64,000 nt of DNA from Watersipora subatra (taxonomy: Eukaryota; Bryozoa; Gymnolaemata; Cheilostomatida; Watersiporidae): assembly GCF_963576615.1 (NCBI RefSeq), contig NC_088708.1:64892672-64956671 (forward strand), in the 5' to 3' direction. Shown here in pieces: positions 24,716 to 39,700 of the stretch (positions are counted from its first letter, which is position 1; each line of letters opens with the position of its first letter). The translations under genes were made by a program, and so were the position numbers. A model generated the notes under the pieces. That model made no database searches and was not told the origin of the DNA. It was given only the letters and a program-made list of their open reading frames with translations.

Positions 24716-27700
24716 ATGTCTTCTGTTGATTTACTAAAAGTATCAAGTATTGTAGGGCTTATCATAGGAGGCCTCATTGGTCACTTCGCTACCAAGACTT
24801 CTACCGCTCCCACCTCATCTGTGAACAAGCCTGATCCTAGTCGATACCAATCTAATCGCAACTTCTTATTTGAGACAATCTCCGCAGATAATATAAAGGA
24901 GGTGAACAGGTAAACAATGTAGATGGGCCAAAATGCTTTATTTTCTGAACACGCCCATATCTGAAAGTTGGCATGTTTGTTACTCTGCTGGCCACAAGTT
25001 TACTACATTTGTTTGAGATCTATTAGTTCCATTTTAAGGCAGTTCTTTACTCACTGCTTTTAAGTAATAGTAATGAAGTAATACAAGATCTGAAGTATAT
25101 GATATTATTAAGACCGTTGCAATTACTGCCTACACTGTCATATATACATAGAGAGACATCATGAAATTGATTATAAAAAGCCGATTCGGTGAGGTACAGC
25201 CGACCAATCAACAAATATTACAACTTTACACTTTGACAAAATTGGTCTTTTAGGCGATTGATCACGGATCAATGGCCGAAAGGACAGATCTGATCGACAA
25301 GACAGATCTAATCAAAATGGATGTGATCATGGATAGTGTCTGATTAGCCTAAGGATCTATGGCAGTTCAAATAGCAAACGAATTATAGAACAGGCCCTGA
25401 TATTTAGGGCAAAGCCATTGAAATGCAAGACCCATCCAACTATTTGAACTACTAGATAGCTGGATAGTCGATTGACCACGAAGGTCCTTGATCAGCCTGG
25501 TTATCAGATGATTGGGAGGCGTGTCTCATGAGAATCCTTTGATTCCTGTCTATCTTCCACTTCATGCTTCTGCTAGCAAAAATAGCAATCAATCAACACT
25601 CCAGATTTGTAATGAGTATGCAGATTATACCGATAAGATAAACATGTGCATATGTTGGCATAGGGGGAGCTGGAGTCGTGATGAATAAATTATCCAGTCT
25701 TGTTAGCTGCTTCCAGATGACATTTCATTTTATCACAGCTGTTTGCATTCTTCGATATTCGCCACTTGTGGCATTCTACAATGCATGGAGACATGCAGAG
25801 CTATAAATACTAATTCTTAGCTAATAATTTTCCCTACAGCTAATTTTTCATCGAAAACCATATGTTACAAAGTACGTCCAACTTTGCAGCGATAATCATC
25901 CTCTGTATGTATAATCCAATAATACCAATATCTATACCCAATATATATATCGATATCTATATCCAATACCTATATCTAATACCTATATCCAAAATCTATA
26001 TCCAACATCTATATCCAACATCTACATGTATATCCAATACCTATATCCAATATACAGTCAAACATGGATAACTCGAACTTCAAGGGACCGAGCAAAAGTG
26101 TTCGAATTATCAGAGCGTTCAAGTTATCAGAGCACTGTCACAAGTCCATATATTTACTTATTTATTAGTAGATACATGTACATATACAAACTATAATATA
26201 AATCAAAAGCACAAATGGCTTGTTTCAAATTAAATGCTTCTAATGTAAAGTTTAAAACGTTTTTATGAAAAAGTATAGAGATTTTTCTATCACTTGAGAT
26301 TGGTTTGTTGTTTGAGGTGATGTAATTGCCAGGACGTTTTTCAGATTGACATTGGCAAAACTTGATCGTTGTTGAAATGCTCAAAAGAAAAGACATTTTT
26401 TTCTTTTGGGGTTTTACCCACGATCAATTTTGCCGTTTTTTCTTGAAGTTTATGCAAAGATTATCTTACTTTACCTGGGATTCGTTAAGAGCAACACTCC
26501 GAGGCAGTTCAATTAGAAGTTTTACGAGGTTTTACGTACATTCTATATCACTCACGTTTTTTTAATAAATACTTATTGAATGTACACACGTATTCTGTGT
26601 TTAGGTCAAACGATGAATAGTTTTTTGTAGCTCAGACAACGTTAAAGTTTAATTACAACAATTTTTAAGACGTTTTAAACATTCAACATTCCAATGTTGA
26701 TTCAACACGGAATCAACGTCGGAAAACTATTCATCACGGGCTAGCCGGGTCACGCACTCAAGGATTTTCGCCACGCACATACAAAACAAAAACAACATGC
26801 GATTTTTGTTTTGTATGTGCGTGGCGAAAATCCTTGCGCCCGTGACCCGGCTAGCCCGTGCTACTCATCGTATAGCAGTATAAATCAAATTTCACCAAAC
26901 CTTTAGAAAAGTCGTTGACAAAAATATTTTGCCGATGGTGGTAATAACGACGCTTATGAATTACGAAAAGATGAAGTTTACCTCTATGGCTTTGAATAAA
27001 GTGACTTTCTAAAGCGATAACAACCGTTTCGGTAGCCGTTGGGCAAAAAAACAGTTCAAATTAACAGTGTTGAGTTCGAGTTATCTATAGCAATTTATCA
27101 TTACGTGGGAACGGACCAAAGGAAATGTTCGAATTAACCATGTGTTCGAGCTATCCGTGGACGAGTTATCCATGTTTGACTGTATATATCCAATATCTAT
27201 ATCCAATATCTATATCCAATACCTATATCCAATACTTATATCCAGTACCTATATCTATATCCAGTACCTATATCCAATATCTAGGTTCAATATCTATATC
27301 CAAAATCTATATCCATTATCTATATCGAATACCTATATCCAACATCTATATATCCAGTACCTATATCCAATATATATATCCAATATCTATATCCAATATC
27401 TATATCCAATACCTATATCCATTACCTATATCCAGTACCTATATCTATATCCAGTACCTATATATCCAATATCTATATCTCATACCTATATCCAATATCT
27501 AGGTTCAATATCTATATCCAAAATCTATATCCATTATCTATATCCAATACCTATATCCAACATCTATATCCAGTACCTATATCCAATATATATATCCAAT
27601 ATCTATATCCAATATCTATATCCAATACCTATATCCAATACCTATATCCAGTACCTATATCTATATCCAGTACCTATATCCAATATCTATATCTCATACC

Positions 27701-30700
27701 TATATCCAATATCTAGGTTCAATATCTATATCCAAAATCTATATCCATTATCTATATCGAATACCTATATCCAACATCTATATATCCAGTACCTATATCC
27801 AATATATATATCCAATATCTATATCCAATATCTATATCCAATACCTATATCCATTACCTATATCCAGTACCTATATCTATATCCAGTACCTATATCCAAT
27901 ATCTATATCTCATACCTATATCCAATATCTAGGTTCAATATCTATATCCAAAATCTATATCCAAAACCTATATCCAATATCTATATCCAATATGCAACAA
28001 TCTGTCTGTATTGAAGATGATATGCAAAGGAGCACCCGCTCAGACATATCTGCCAAACTACTCATTAAGAAAATCATACTTGGTGTGTGAGTCACTCTTA
28101 AATTTTACGTGAGTCATAAAAATGGCATATCGATACTCTTAGTGTAAATATCGAGTGTTACGGGTTGATAGACCTCTAAGCTGTATGAACCTTAGCTAGA
28201 TTTCCTCACCATATTCGAGTAGGCTTATCTATGTGTATATATAGACCTATATATGTATATACTTATACATACTTTTACGTACCATAAAACTGCTAATTGA
28301 ATGCCACTTTTATTTGACTGCCACTATAGGAAAATAATTGAAAACAGAGCACCATGTGTACAAATATATAGGTTTTACAGTATATATGTTTTGACTGTTC
28401 GAAAGACTAGCCGTAACAGTTTCCACACAATCCCATAATTTTTGTGGTTAGATTGTTGAAAACACTTTCTTTCAAATGTGAGAGTTTTCACGAATATTAA
28501 GCCCAGTATTTTTGTGTATTTTTAGAGTTTTTTTATATTTCTGCGCTGAACAGATATTGCTATGGTCAAATCCCAAATTGCACAACAAGTTCTCATGTTT
28601 TATGCCACGTTTGATGGCAAAATTTGCATCTGATGTCTCCAAAGTGTCCTGAAAATAGAATTTCAATTTCGAGTTAAATGAGTAAGTTTGTATTGAGTTA
28701 CATGGTATTCTGGGCATAATTGTGAAATATTGAAATAACTAAAGCTGTTTAACAAAGTTAGGTGTTTCCTATTATGAATGATTTTACACATGTAACATTT
28801 ATAACTAAACATTCAATTTCTTTAGAAATAAGAGATTTTTCAGATTATGATGGTAGCAGATATTACTGTCAGCTGAATTGCCTCCGCAATACTTGTAGAA
28901 GTTTTGAAATAGGGTAATTTTGACAGTTTTAAACCTTATTTGCGCCATAGAGTAACCATTTTTCGCATGAGATTCAAAAGGATCAAATTTCGTTCCTCTC
29001 ATAATAAAGCATAGTAGTCATTATTCTTTTGATGTCTGTCAACCTTTTGAAATCCAGTTCTTTCAATAAAGATTTTGATTGAAGGTTAACATCTGGGTGT
29101 CAGCTAGTGGCCGGAAAATCAAAAGTATATCAGCATGCTTGCTGACACGTGACTAAAGCAATATAAAAAAACATGTTTTCCCCGTGGGGTGCAATGAGTA
29201 TTTTATTCCAGAATATTTCATTTAACAATAGAGAACTTTCTAGCAGCTGACCTTGACTGTCTCAGCTACTGGTCAGCCAGTCCTAGCATCAGAGCTCTGA
29301 CTTTATAACTACTGAGCTAGTTCAATGGATATTCAACTCTCTATGCCAACTGGGTTGCTGCTAATAACTGCTAACAAACCACTTTACCAGCATGAAATTT
29401 TCATTTAGTATGCTCTGTGCTTAGGTTTAGTAGAGGTTCAACAGGAATTTAAACTGAAACTCGTCGTTTACAAAATTGTACGAAACTAAGATCGCAACTT
29501 ATAAAGTTGGTACTTCTAGGAGACTTCTTCAACAGTCTATTTTAGTCAAATTGCAAGTATTAATAAAACTAAAACATTGAAAAAGTAAATTTAGAATTAA
29601 AACAATGTACAGCAGCAACATTCCTCTATTTTGCTTCTTACATAAACCATTTTGTTTTCAAACATTGGTGGAGTTCCCTCCCCCTAACAGGACCAAATTT
29701 TTCACCTACCAACCTATTTTATTGAGCAGGCGTTTACAGAAGTTGGAAACTGGTAAATGTTAATACTTATTTTAGGTCGTACGTGTCTCCTGCTTATCAC
29801 ATCTTCTTGAGTAAATATATTTAGAAGTAGGCCCATGTAACTGACACTATGCTAACTAATAGGTAAATAGGTCAATCAACACACGATGATCTCAGTGCAG
29901 TTTTTCAACACTTTTTAAGTGTGTATGAGGGGTAATATTAAGCCATTGTTGCTGGTATTTGAGCATGAAATTATAGCTCTTGTTATTGAGTAGTTCAGTA
30001 TGGGTACCAGATAGGATCAATGCTAATCCTGTTCGACTGCTTTCTTTCCTAACAACTGAAGTTTCATCACTCAGTTACTAACTCTTTCTCTACCGTAAGC
30101 TGATATATCGGCTTTTCAATATGGTTTCACTTTTCTTTTAATTACGAAACCTATACAATAGCTAGACCAATAAAATTTTGTCTCCATTGAAACAACCTTG
30201 TTGCCAATCACTTGCTATCAATAAAAAACCTTTGGCTTAACATTTCCAACAATTTGCGGTGATAAAAGTACCAACCGTAAAACGATATATCGGCTTATTA
30301 ATAGGGTTTCACTTTTCTTTTCATTACGAAGCCCACACATTAGCTAGACCAATCAAATATTGTCTCCAGTGAAACAACCCTGTTGCAAGTAAAGTGCTGC
30401 TAAAAGAAAATTTTTTGGTTCAACTATTCCATTTCTGATTATTTTTCAAAACGGCAAAACCAGATCGCTATCGTCATGGCAAGGAAAAACCTACGCGTTC
30501 GTTCAACGCAAATAAATTGTTGGAGATTGTACGAGAGTGAAATTCACTTTATACTTGTCTTGTAGAGAATTTTTGTTTTGGATAATATGCATTTTACAAT
30601 AAAACGATATCTGCTTTTATTCTCGAGATATTGCTTAAATACTAGCGCTATATTGGTTTTTCGAAAAGTTTGTTTTATTAATTCGGGCAGAATATTCATT

Positions 30701-33700
30701 CGGTAAGATTTTAATGCAGTAGTGAAAGAGTTAAGAACTATACCCGGTTGCATAATTGCTAGCGCCTGTACAAGGGGATGTAGCATGAGAATAAAAAAAA
30801 ACTTTTTACTGTAGTCGCGTCATCATGATGGGATTTAAACAAAAACCAATACCTCCTTTGGCGTTGATTTTTTGAAATGTAGGAAGAATTCTAAACAGTT
30901 TGTTTTTAGATAGGCCTACACTATATATACTTCATACCTGCGTATACATCAGAATGTTAGGAACCCGGGCTTGTTTTTGTGTTTTGTAGCTACAAAATGG
31001 GAAACTATGTATGTCATGTTTTCAGAAACGAAAAGACAACTAATATTAATTTTATCAGAGTTGTGAGCGATTGCAATAGCAGCATAGTAGGCCTATTACT
31101 CCTCTTCATAGACAGCAGCTAGTAAAATATCTAAATTCCTAGGAATACTTATTTCAAGAATTAGATGACACAAAAAGGGCCTGTACTTATATTTGTCGTA
31201 AGTATGGATTTGTGAACACGTATTAGTTATTTGAGGAGATAATTGATACATCTTTGCTATAATATGAACAGTGTCTGTTTGTCCATCTGTCTGGAGCCGT
31301 GCTCGGAGGTTAGGAAAAAATTGCTTTCAACAGGACTTGAACCTCAAACTTTCAACTTGAAAGACTGAAACTGTAACACCTGCACCAATCAACCTATTAA
31401 AATTGTTGTGCAGTTAGTTACTCACTCTGACTGAAACCTGCCTGCCTGGGCTTTAGTAACCATAGCAATAACACTTTTCGTTTGTCCTTGACCTGTGTTA
31501 CTGCTTTCCAACTACATGCCAAATTTGATCAACAAAGTCGATGTTCTGTACTGGCGGTGTATCGGCCAATAATGTTGTGAGCCCAAGGTCATTTCAAGTT
31601 CCTTATCTTTTTAGCTCTCTATACTTGCAAACATAGTTGTTGCAGCGATGAGGCTATGTTAATCTTTACTTGTCAACACGAGATAAATACGCTCATGGCT
31701 GATGACAAGTGGGTGTGACCCGACACCAACATGCTGGTACCATGAGAAAAGGTTACTGAACGTGTTGATGTTCCTTGTGGTGCTTCCATCAGCCATGTAG
31801 CTACCCACTGTGCTAATAAAAGACACGACCAAATATGTACCAAATGATGAATTAGATATTTCTTACTTGATTTGGCATAAATCTATTTTTGGTGAACCAT
31901 GACAAGAATATAAAACATTCTGATTGCAAATATTAGGTTTGCAGGTCGATACATATCCGCCAGCTTTTCATCATAATGACATAGCATTTATTGTCTTATG
32001 TGGTCTCTGACTTCCAACTTTTTGATCTGTCGAGCAACATTATGAATGAAATGGCACGCGATTGTTAAAAAAGTTTATTTGTCGACTAAAGAGCAGCGGT
32101 GCGCATAAATTTTCTTTTTATACATGCAGAGCCGTATAGTTTCACAGAGTCCCGTGACCAACAGAAGCGTATACGAGAGCTCGCTCGATTCCAAACAAAC
32201 AGGCCACGCCTACTATTTTTATATAAGTTATAATGGAGAGGCCGCAACATTAATCAACAAAAACTACCACTCTCATTAGAAACCTACTCGCTTTAAAGTT
32301 GATTGTTGTATCAAAAACCATTTGGAAGAAAACAAAATTTCCTACAAAAAGCCGCTAATAAAGTTTTTGTTAAAACGTAAAGTAAATGCAAAAAAGAGCG
32401 GAATTGAGAGTGAGGTATAAATATTGCATTAGAGATCAGTATGTCGATCGGGTTTGTTTGGAATCGGACGTTTTTGTTTCCGGTTTTGGTCGCGAGACTT
32501 TGTAAGGCTATATGACTCTGCCAGTACAGAGCTGTATAACTTCACAGAGTTTCGCTGCTAACGGATGCGCATATTGGAGCTCGCACTGCTCCAAACAAAC
32601 AAGCCGCGCCCACTATTGTTTTATATAAGTTATAATGGAGAGGCCGCAACACTAACCAACAAACATTACCCCCATTGGCAGTCGCTCTGAAATTGATTGT
32701 TGTATTATAAACCATTTGAAAAAAGACAAAATTCCCTACAAGAAACTACAAATGATTTTTGTAATAAAGTAAAGTAAATGCAAAAGAGTGAGATGTTGAG
32801 AGCGAGGTAAGAATGTTCCATTAGAGATCAGTATGTCGATCGGGTTTGTTTGGAATCAAGCGTTTTTGTTTCCGGCTTTTGGTCACGGGACTCTGTGAAA
32901 CTATACGACACTGTCTACATGGAGTGATCTAGCAGGAGTAGGTTTAACCTAGGAACAGCCAGAGTAACCTAGCAGGAGTAGGTTTAACCTAGGAATAGCC
33001 AGAGTGACCTAGCAGGAGTAGGTTTAACCTAAGAATAGCCAGAGTGACCTATGAGGAGGATCTTTAACCTAGGAATAGCCAGAGTGACCTAGCAGGAGTA
33101 GGTTTAACCTAGGAATAGCCAGAGTGACCTAGCAGGAGTAGGTTTAACCTAAGAATAGCCAGAGTGACCTAGGAGGAGGATCTTCAAACTAGGAACAGCC
33201 AGAGTGACCTTCGTAGCAGGAGTAGGTTTAACCTAAGAATAGCCAGAGTGACCTAGCAGGAGGATCTTTAAACTAGGAATAGCCAGAGAACAGCAGTACT
33301 ACACTGCAGCAGTTAGGACTATTATGTTACATGATGATAGAAGAAAGATGTTTGTCCAGATAAAAAATTAATATGGTTTCACCCAAACCAGTTTCCACGT
33401 AGCTGCCTTTGCAAATTAAAATGTAGTTTGTGTGTAACCTAACATAAATAAAATTTATGCTAGGTCATTGTTGTTTCGGATTCTGGTTGAATAATGCAGC
33501 CTTGCTGAATTAGTTTAGCATGGCTACAGCTTGTTCTCATACTAAAATGACTGTAAGTGGTTTCTGTAGATTATGGATATCAGCGCCATTTGTGGTATGC
33601 ACAGTGCCCCATCAATCTAGAAGATTTCAAAAGGCTAAAATTCAACATACTATTTTGGTCGCCTATGCAATGTGACTGTCATTATTCTGAAGATTAACGA

Positions 33701-36700
33701 GCATCAGATGATGCTTTAAATGATGTATATTACAGAGAATACAGCAGCAAGCCTCATCTGGCAGGAAGTGAGAGAAATAATGAGCTAGCTGATATGATTG
33801 AAACCAAGTGGAGAGATGAGTATAAGTTTAAGACAAAGCGAGATGTTTTTAATGTGCTGCTCTCGTACCCAGGAGGACCGGATGAAAGAAATCGGGTAGC
33901 TATTGAACCCATCCGACTCTCACATTGTTCTTCAACTCTTTTCCTACCAAATTAATTTTTTACCGGCATTTTTAAATATTTGATAAATCCGAAAATTTAT
34001 ATAAATTGTCGTAATTTTTGAACCCATGGTTTATAAAAGTTATTTTGTCACCAAAATAATCCAAATAATTCTAATAAGATTCAGCAGAATGATCTAAGAG
34101 ACTTCTTCAGTAATTTTCGCAGCAGGCTGTGAGCGTGCTGCGGATTCTAAATTTGAAGACATATTTTCCTTTTATATCTATATTTAACATTGGTGAATAA
34201 AAACTCACTGCAATCATTGATATGTTTGCAACAGTTTGCAGTCAAAACTAGGTTTTATGTGCAATAGAAGTGGAGTTATGAGCATCGATCCATTGTTAGC
34301 CGTGTTAAGATAGCCGCAGGGGTGCTATTAAATAACATGCTATAAATCTGCACATTTATAAGTTATATAATGATAATCTATCAAATGCTACAAATATATA
34401 CCCATGAACAGGTGACATAAACTAACCATACTTATATTACATGCAGAAACAAAAATTAACGTTTTTAAAGCAAAAATATTTATATCGTTTGCTCGGATAG
34501 CTACATTCTGATTATTGCTTTTAATGAAATGAACATGGTCTAGTTGACCAATATTTTCCACAATATTTTCTGGCCTCAACTCTTTTTCTGCACTGCTAAA
34601 CTAGTCGATATTAGCGTCCAAACAATCTTTTAGCAGAGCAAAACTTTTATGTGTTGCATTTAGCACAAATGCAACGCGTAAAAGTTTGCTCACTAGACGT
34701 AACCTTTGGCCCAAAGCTTGCAAACCGTTTTTATATGCATGCTCTTCGAAGTATTAAGAACGTGTTAAACAAGGAACTACTATTAGCCTGAGACTGTTAT
34801 TGATTATTTCTATGGTGTTGCTTTTAAAGTTTTAACAAGAAAAAGCGAAAAGCTTTGGAGTTAGACAATGAGAGAATTAATTGTTAATAATGTAAATGAT
34901 TTGTTATTAATACAATTTTGTAGACACTTTTCAACTGATCACTTGATATTATGGGTTGATAAAGATCAAAGATAGTCAGTGGCGGTCAAATGGAGGTGAC
35001 GTTCAAATAAAGGGCGGCTCTTTATTTTTCAACCCTTCTCTCAGAGTGGCGGCCAAGTAGAAGGGGCATTCAAATAGAGATGGTGTTCAATTAGATGTTT
35101 TACTGTAATTGTATTTTTTTATCTATATCTGTTGTCAGGATTGTGGAAATTATTTCCCTTGCAGGCTTTCATAATCAATGCAACAAACCAAGTAGAGATG
35201 GCCAGCCAGGAGGTGGAGAAAGAGCTGGTGCCCAATGCAGATGCAAGTGATGTTGTCCCTCCTTTCAATGGCTATGCTAAAGCTGCTGATGTCACGGTTA
35301 GTTTTTTTTGTTCTTGCAGAAGTTTGTACCTGTATGTGTTTAATGTACCCGTATGTGTTCAATGTACCTATATGGGTTTAATGTACCTGTAAGTGTTTAA
35401 TGTACCCGTATGTGTTCAATGTACCGGTATGTGTTTAATGTACCCGTATGTGTTTAATGTACCTGTATGTGTTTAATGTACCCGTATGTGTTCAATGTAC
35501 CGGTATGTGTTTAATGTACCCGTATGTGTTTAATGTACCTGTATGTGTTTATGTACCTGTATGTGTTTATGTACCAGTATGTATTTAATGTACCCGTATG
35601 TGTTCAATGTACCGGTATGTGTTTAATGTACCCGTATGTGTTTAATGTACCTGTATGTGTTTAATGTATCTGTATGTGTTTAATGTACCCGTATGTGTTT
35701 AATGTACCCGTATGTGTTCAATGTACCGGTATGTGTTTAATGTACCCGTATGTGTTTAATGTACCTGTATGTGTTTATGTACCTGTATGTGTTTATGTAC
35801 CAGTATGTATTTAATGTACCCGTATGTGTTCAATGTACCGGTATGTGTTTAATGTACCCGTATGTGTTTAATGTACCTGTATGTGTTTATGTACCTGTAT
35901 GTGTTTATGTACCAGTATGTATTTAATGTACCCATATGTGCTTAATGTACCCGTATTTGTTTAATGTACCCGTATGTGTTTAATGTACCCGTATGTGTTC
36001 AATGTACCGGTATGTGTTTAATGTACCCGTATGTGTTTAATGTACCTGTATGTGTTTAATGTATCTGTATGTGTTTAATGTACCCGTATGTGTTTAATGT
36101 ACCCGTATGTGTTCAATGTACCGGTATGTGTTTAATGTACCCGTATGTGTTTAATGTACCTGTATGTGTTTATGTACCTGTATGTGTTTATGTACCAGTA
36201 TGTATTTAATGTACCCATATGTGCTTAATGTACCTGTATGTGTTTAATATACCTGTATGTGTTTATGTACCTGTATGTGTTCAATGTACCCGCATGTGTT
36301 TAATGTACCTGTATGTGTTTAATGTACCCGTATGTGTTTAATGTACCTGTATGTGTTTAATGCACCTGTATGTGTTTAATGTACCTGTATGTGTTTAATG
36401 TACCCGTATGTGTTTAATGTACCCGTATGTGTTCAATGTACCTGTATGTGTTTAATGTACCCGTATGTGTTTAATGTACCTGTATGTGTGTAATGTACCT
36501 ATATGTGTTTAATGTACCTGTATGTGTTTAATGTACCTGTATGTGTTTAATGTACCTGTATTTGTTTAATGTACATGTATGTGTTTAATGTACCTGTATT
36601 TGTTTAATGTACCTGTATTTGTTTAATGTACCTGTATTTGTTTAATGTACCTGTATGTGTTCAATGTACCCGTATGTGTTTATTGTACCTGTATCTGTTT

Positions 36701-39700
36701 AAGGCACCATTTTTGTTAACAACTTTTCCAAATGTCGCTTTTTGGAAGGCTTTTGTGACTTGTATAAAAACGTTGAGGCCCAAAACATAAAATCTTACAA
36801 CAAAAGTATTCAGCGTATTTGATTGTGGTACTCATTAAATTTGTCTGTTGAATTGTGTACCGGTGCTGCAATTTTGTGAGGACTAGCTATTTTGTTATAT
36901 TTTTATCATTTTCTGTTAATCATTTTAGTTTAAATATTTTATTTTCTTAAAATTACTTTGCAATGCTCAAACAGCCAACACAACAATGCATGTATGTTAA
37001 CCGATTTTGTTTGCTCTGTGAAAGTCCTTAAAGAATAGAGAAAGCATAATAGTATTATGCTTTATTATTTATCTTGAGGTGTTGACGACTGATCTTATAA
37101 AAAAGAATCAAGGAGATTGACCCACCAGAAGCTGAGCTATAGCCAGCCAAACACAGGTCTACCTAATAACGAATTAAAGGAAAACCCCTTCGAAAATCCT
37201 GAGAATTGTGACGTATGAAATCGACTTAGTGGACATGTGCCGGAGTTGCGCACCCTCACCGCCATTACATATACTGATTGTTTTAGGCTACGAGATATGA
37301 CACGCTTCTCGCGATAGTAAAGAATTTAAAAACTAGCTCTGGTTTCTCAGGAGAACCAAGCAAATATTGTGTGGTAAAGGCAGTTGCCCACAACCCCTTG
37401 CCATGATTTTTCAAAACATAAGAGCAGATTTTGACTATTGTGCCTCAAATTTTAACTCGATCTTCACGGATATCCTCCGAAGATATTCTGTTCAACGAAT
37501 GGTGCGTGTATAGTCTATATTATACGATATCCATGATTTGCAGTTTGTTTAGAATAAGAAATGGGAATGTGAATTTTTGTTTATTCATATTTTTTCCAAC
37601 TTACACCCGTGGCTTTGGACGGATCGACAGACAGACGGACACAGCTCTTATTATAGTAAAGATTTGCATAAGATTGACATTGCGTCAACATCTTGCTGCA
37701 TATGAAAATCTAAAGTTGAAGTTCAATGAGCAAACCTACAATAATACATGCTTTAGAATGAAATAGGTTGCTGAGTTATGGTTTGAAGTAAATTCCCACC
37801 TAAAAAGAACAACATACTGCAATATATAAGACAAGACAGTTACGCTTGCTTCCGTGATAACATAGTATTGACAGCTCGCCAACTGCCGCTGATCAAACTG
37901 TTATGCATCACATTTTAGGCGCTCCTGCTCTTATGTATGTTTGACTACATGTAATCTATTTGTTTCATTTGACATATCCAAAACTTTCAAGTTACTAAGG
38001 CTAGCATTGGTTTGTAGAGAACTAAGGCATACTATGTAAACTACTGCCGGGCTGAAGATTTTGATCACATGGTCGAGAAGGGGCTCAACTTGACTGACGC
38101 CATTGTTATATGCAGATATGGCAAGATCTTCAGAGGAAACAAGGTAAATATATATTTTTAGCTGTTTTTTGGCATGTGATATTCCTATATTTAATGAACC
38201 ATCTTAATTGGTAGAGCACTTACAGAAGCCGCGTGCATGTTGAGGCTGTTTTGGTAACCAACCCACCTCAAGGGTAAAGAAATGAAGCTGTTATAAAATA
38301 TCTCACTTGTTGAGGGATTCCTTGTATACAGTAATACTTCAACTTACGAGTGCTCCAACGTACGAGAAACTTGAGATACGAGCCAGCTTTTAAGCAAGTT
38401 TTAGCACTAACATACGAGCCATGTTTGAGATACGAGCACGTGAGTCAGTTGCCAAGTATGCCGGAGGTGTTTTATGAGAACAGCATCACTCTGTATTTTT
38501 CAACTGCTCAGGTTATACTTTTGTACCGTGTTTTTTTTGCGATTTTCAGTGCATAATTATGTGAATTAAAAGTACTCTGCGTTGACCGAAAGTTTGCCAG
38601 TAAAATGAAAGATAATGCAAAAAAAAGCGAATAATAACAGTTGACATTAAACGGAAAATTATTGAAAATATGCAAAATGTGTATGCGTGATTGAGCTAGC
38701 TCAGTAATATGACAGAAATACATCCACAATTATCAAACCGAAGGATTATATTCAGGGCATTTAGTTCGCAAAAGGACTGGCCATAGTTTCTAAACGACGC
38801 AGCGATCTTCACGACCGCTGATGGAGAGACTGCTCAGGCATTGGATAAACAATTGGCCGGTGACAGCGTAACTGAAACGATGTTATATGAAAAGGCCGGC
38901 GCTATCTAGCAAAACTATAAAAATAGACATTCGGACAAGTTGGCTAATGGTCGCGCATTAACCTTTTGTGACGACACCTGCGTTCGTCTTAATCGCAACA
39001 TGTCGAAAGGGCGACAAAGGCAAACGTCTTTAGATAGGATCATCTTAAAACGACCGGCTAGTCGTGGAAGCGAAACAAAGGAAAAAATAGCTAACCAGCG
39101 AGAAACTTCAAACCACAAACGCCGAAGAAATTTTAATTACGTTAAGTTAAAAATGAAATATTGCTTTTAGGTTTGCATCTACGTTTGTCTTTTAAGACAT
39201 TGATAAAATCCAAATTTATCAAAGTCAACTGTTGTAATGAAGGATAACTTATATTTCCCTCTCTGGAAAATGCTAGCGTTAGCTGCTATTGTATGTATTT
39301 AATTTTACATTTTAATTAATCACATTTCCTGGCATTATTTTTTAATTGTTGCTTTTTGAAAGCATTTGGTAAATTAGGACAATAACCAACATGTTCTTTC
39401 GGTTACAATATCTTGTTTTGAGTGTTTGATTTGCATTTTTTAGAGTATGGAAACCAATCAATATATATTTAATGGTTTTATATATAAATAAATTGCACCA
39501 ACATGCGAGTAAATTAACATACGAGCTCGGTCTCGGAACGCATTAAGCTCGTAAGTCGAAGTATGAATGTATTAGCGTTTTATTCAACTATATCTATGGC
39601 GAGTATGTGTTGACAGTATTCATTTCATCGATAGGTTAAACTGGCTCAGCAGCTGGGTGCAGTAGCAGTGATTTTATATAATGACCCAGCAGAAAGTGTT

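Noticed and set aside
27125-28014. 290-residue plus-strand frame of [10 protein letters not shown]-like repeats
   Set aside because: By-product of the 12-bp array. It begins inside the pogo-like element and runs through the array, with no non-repeat domain.
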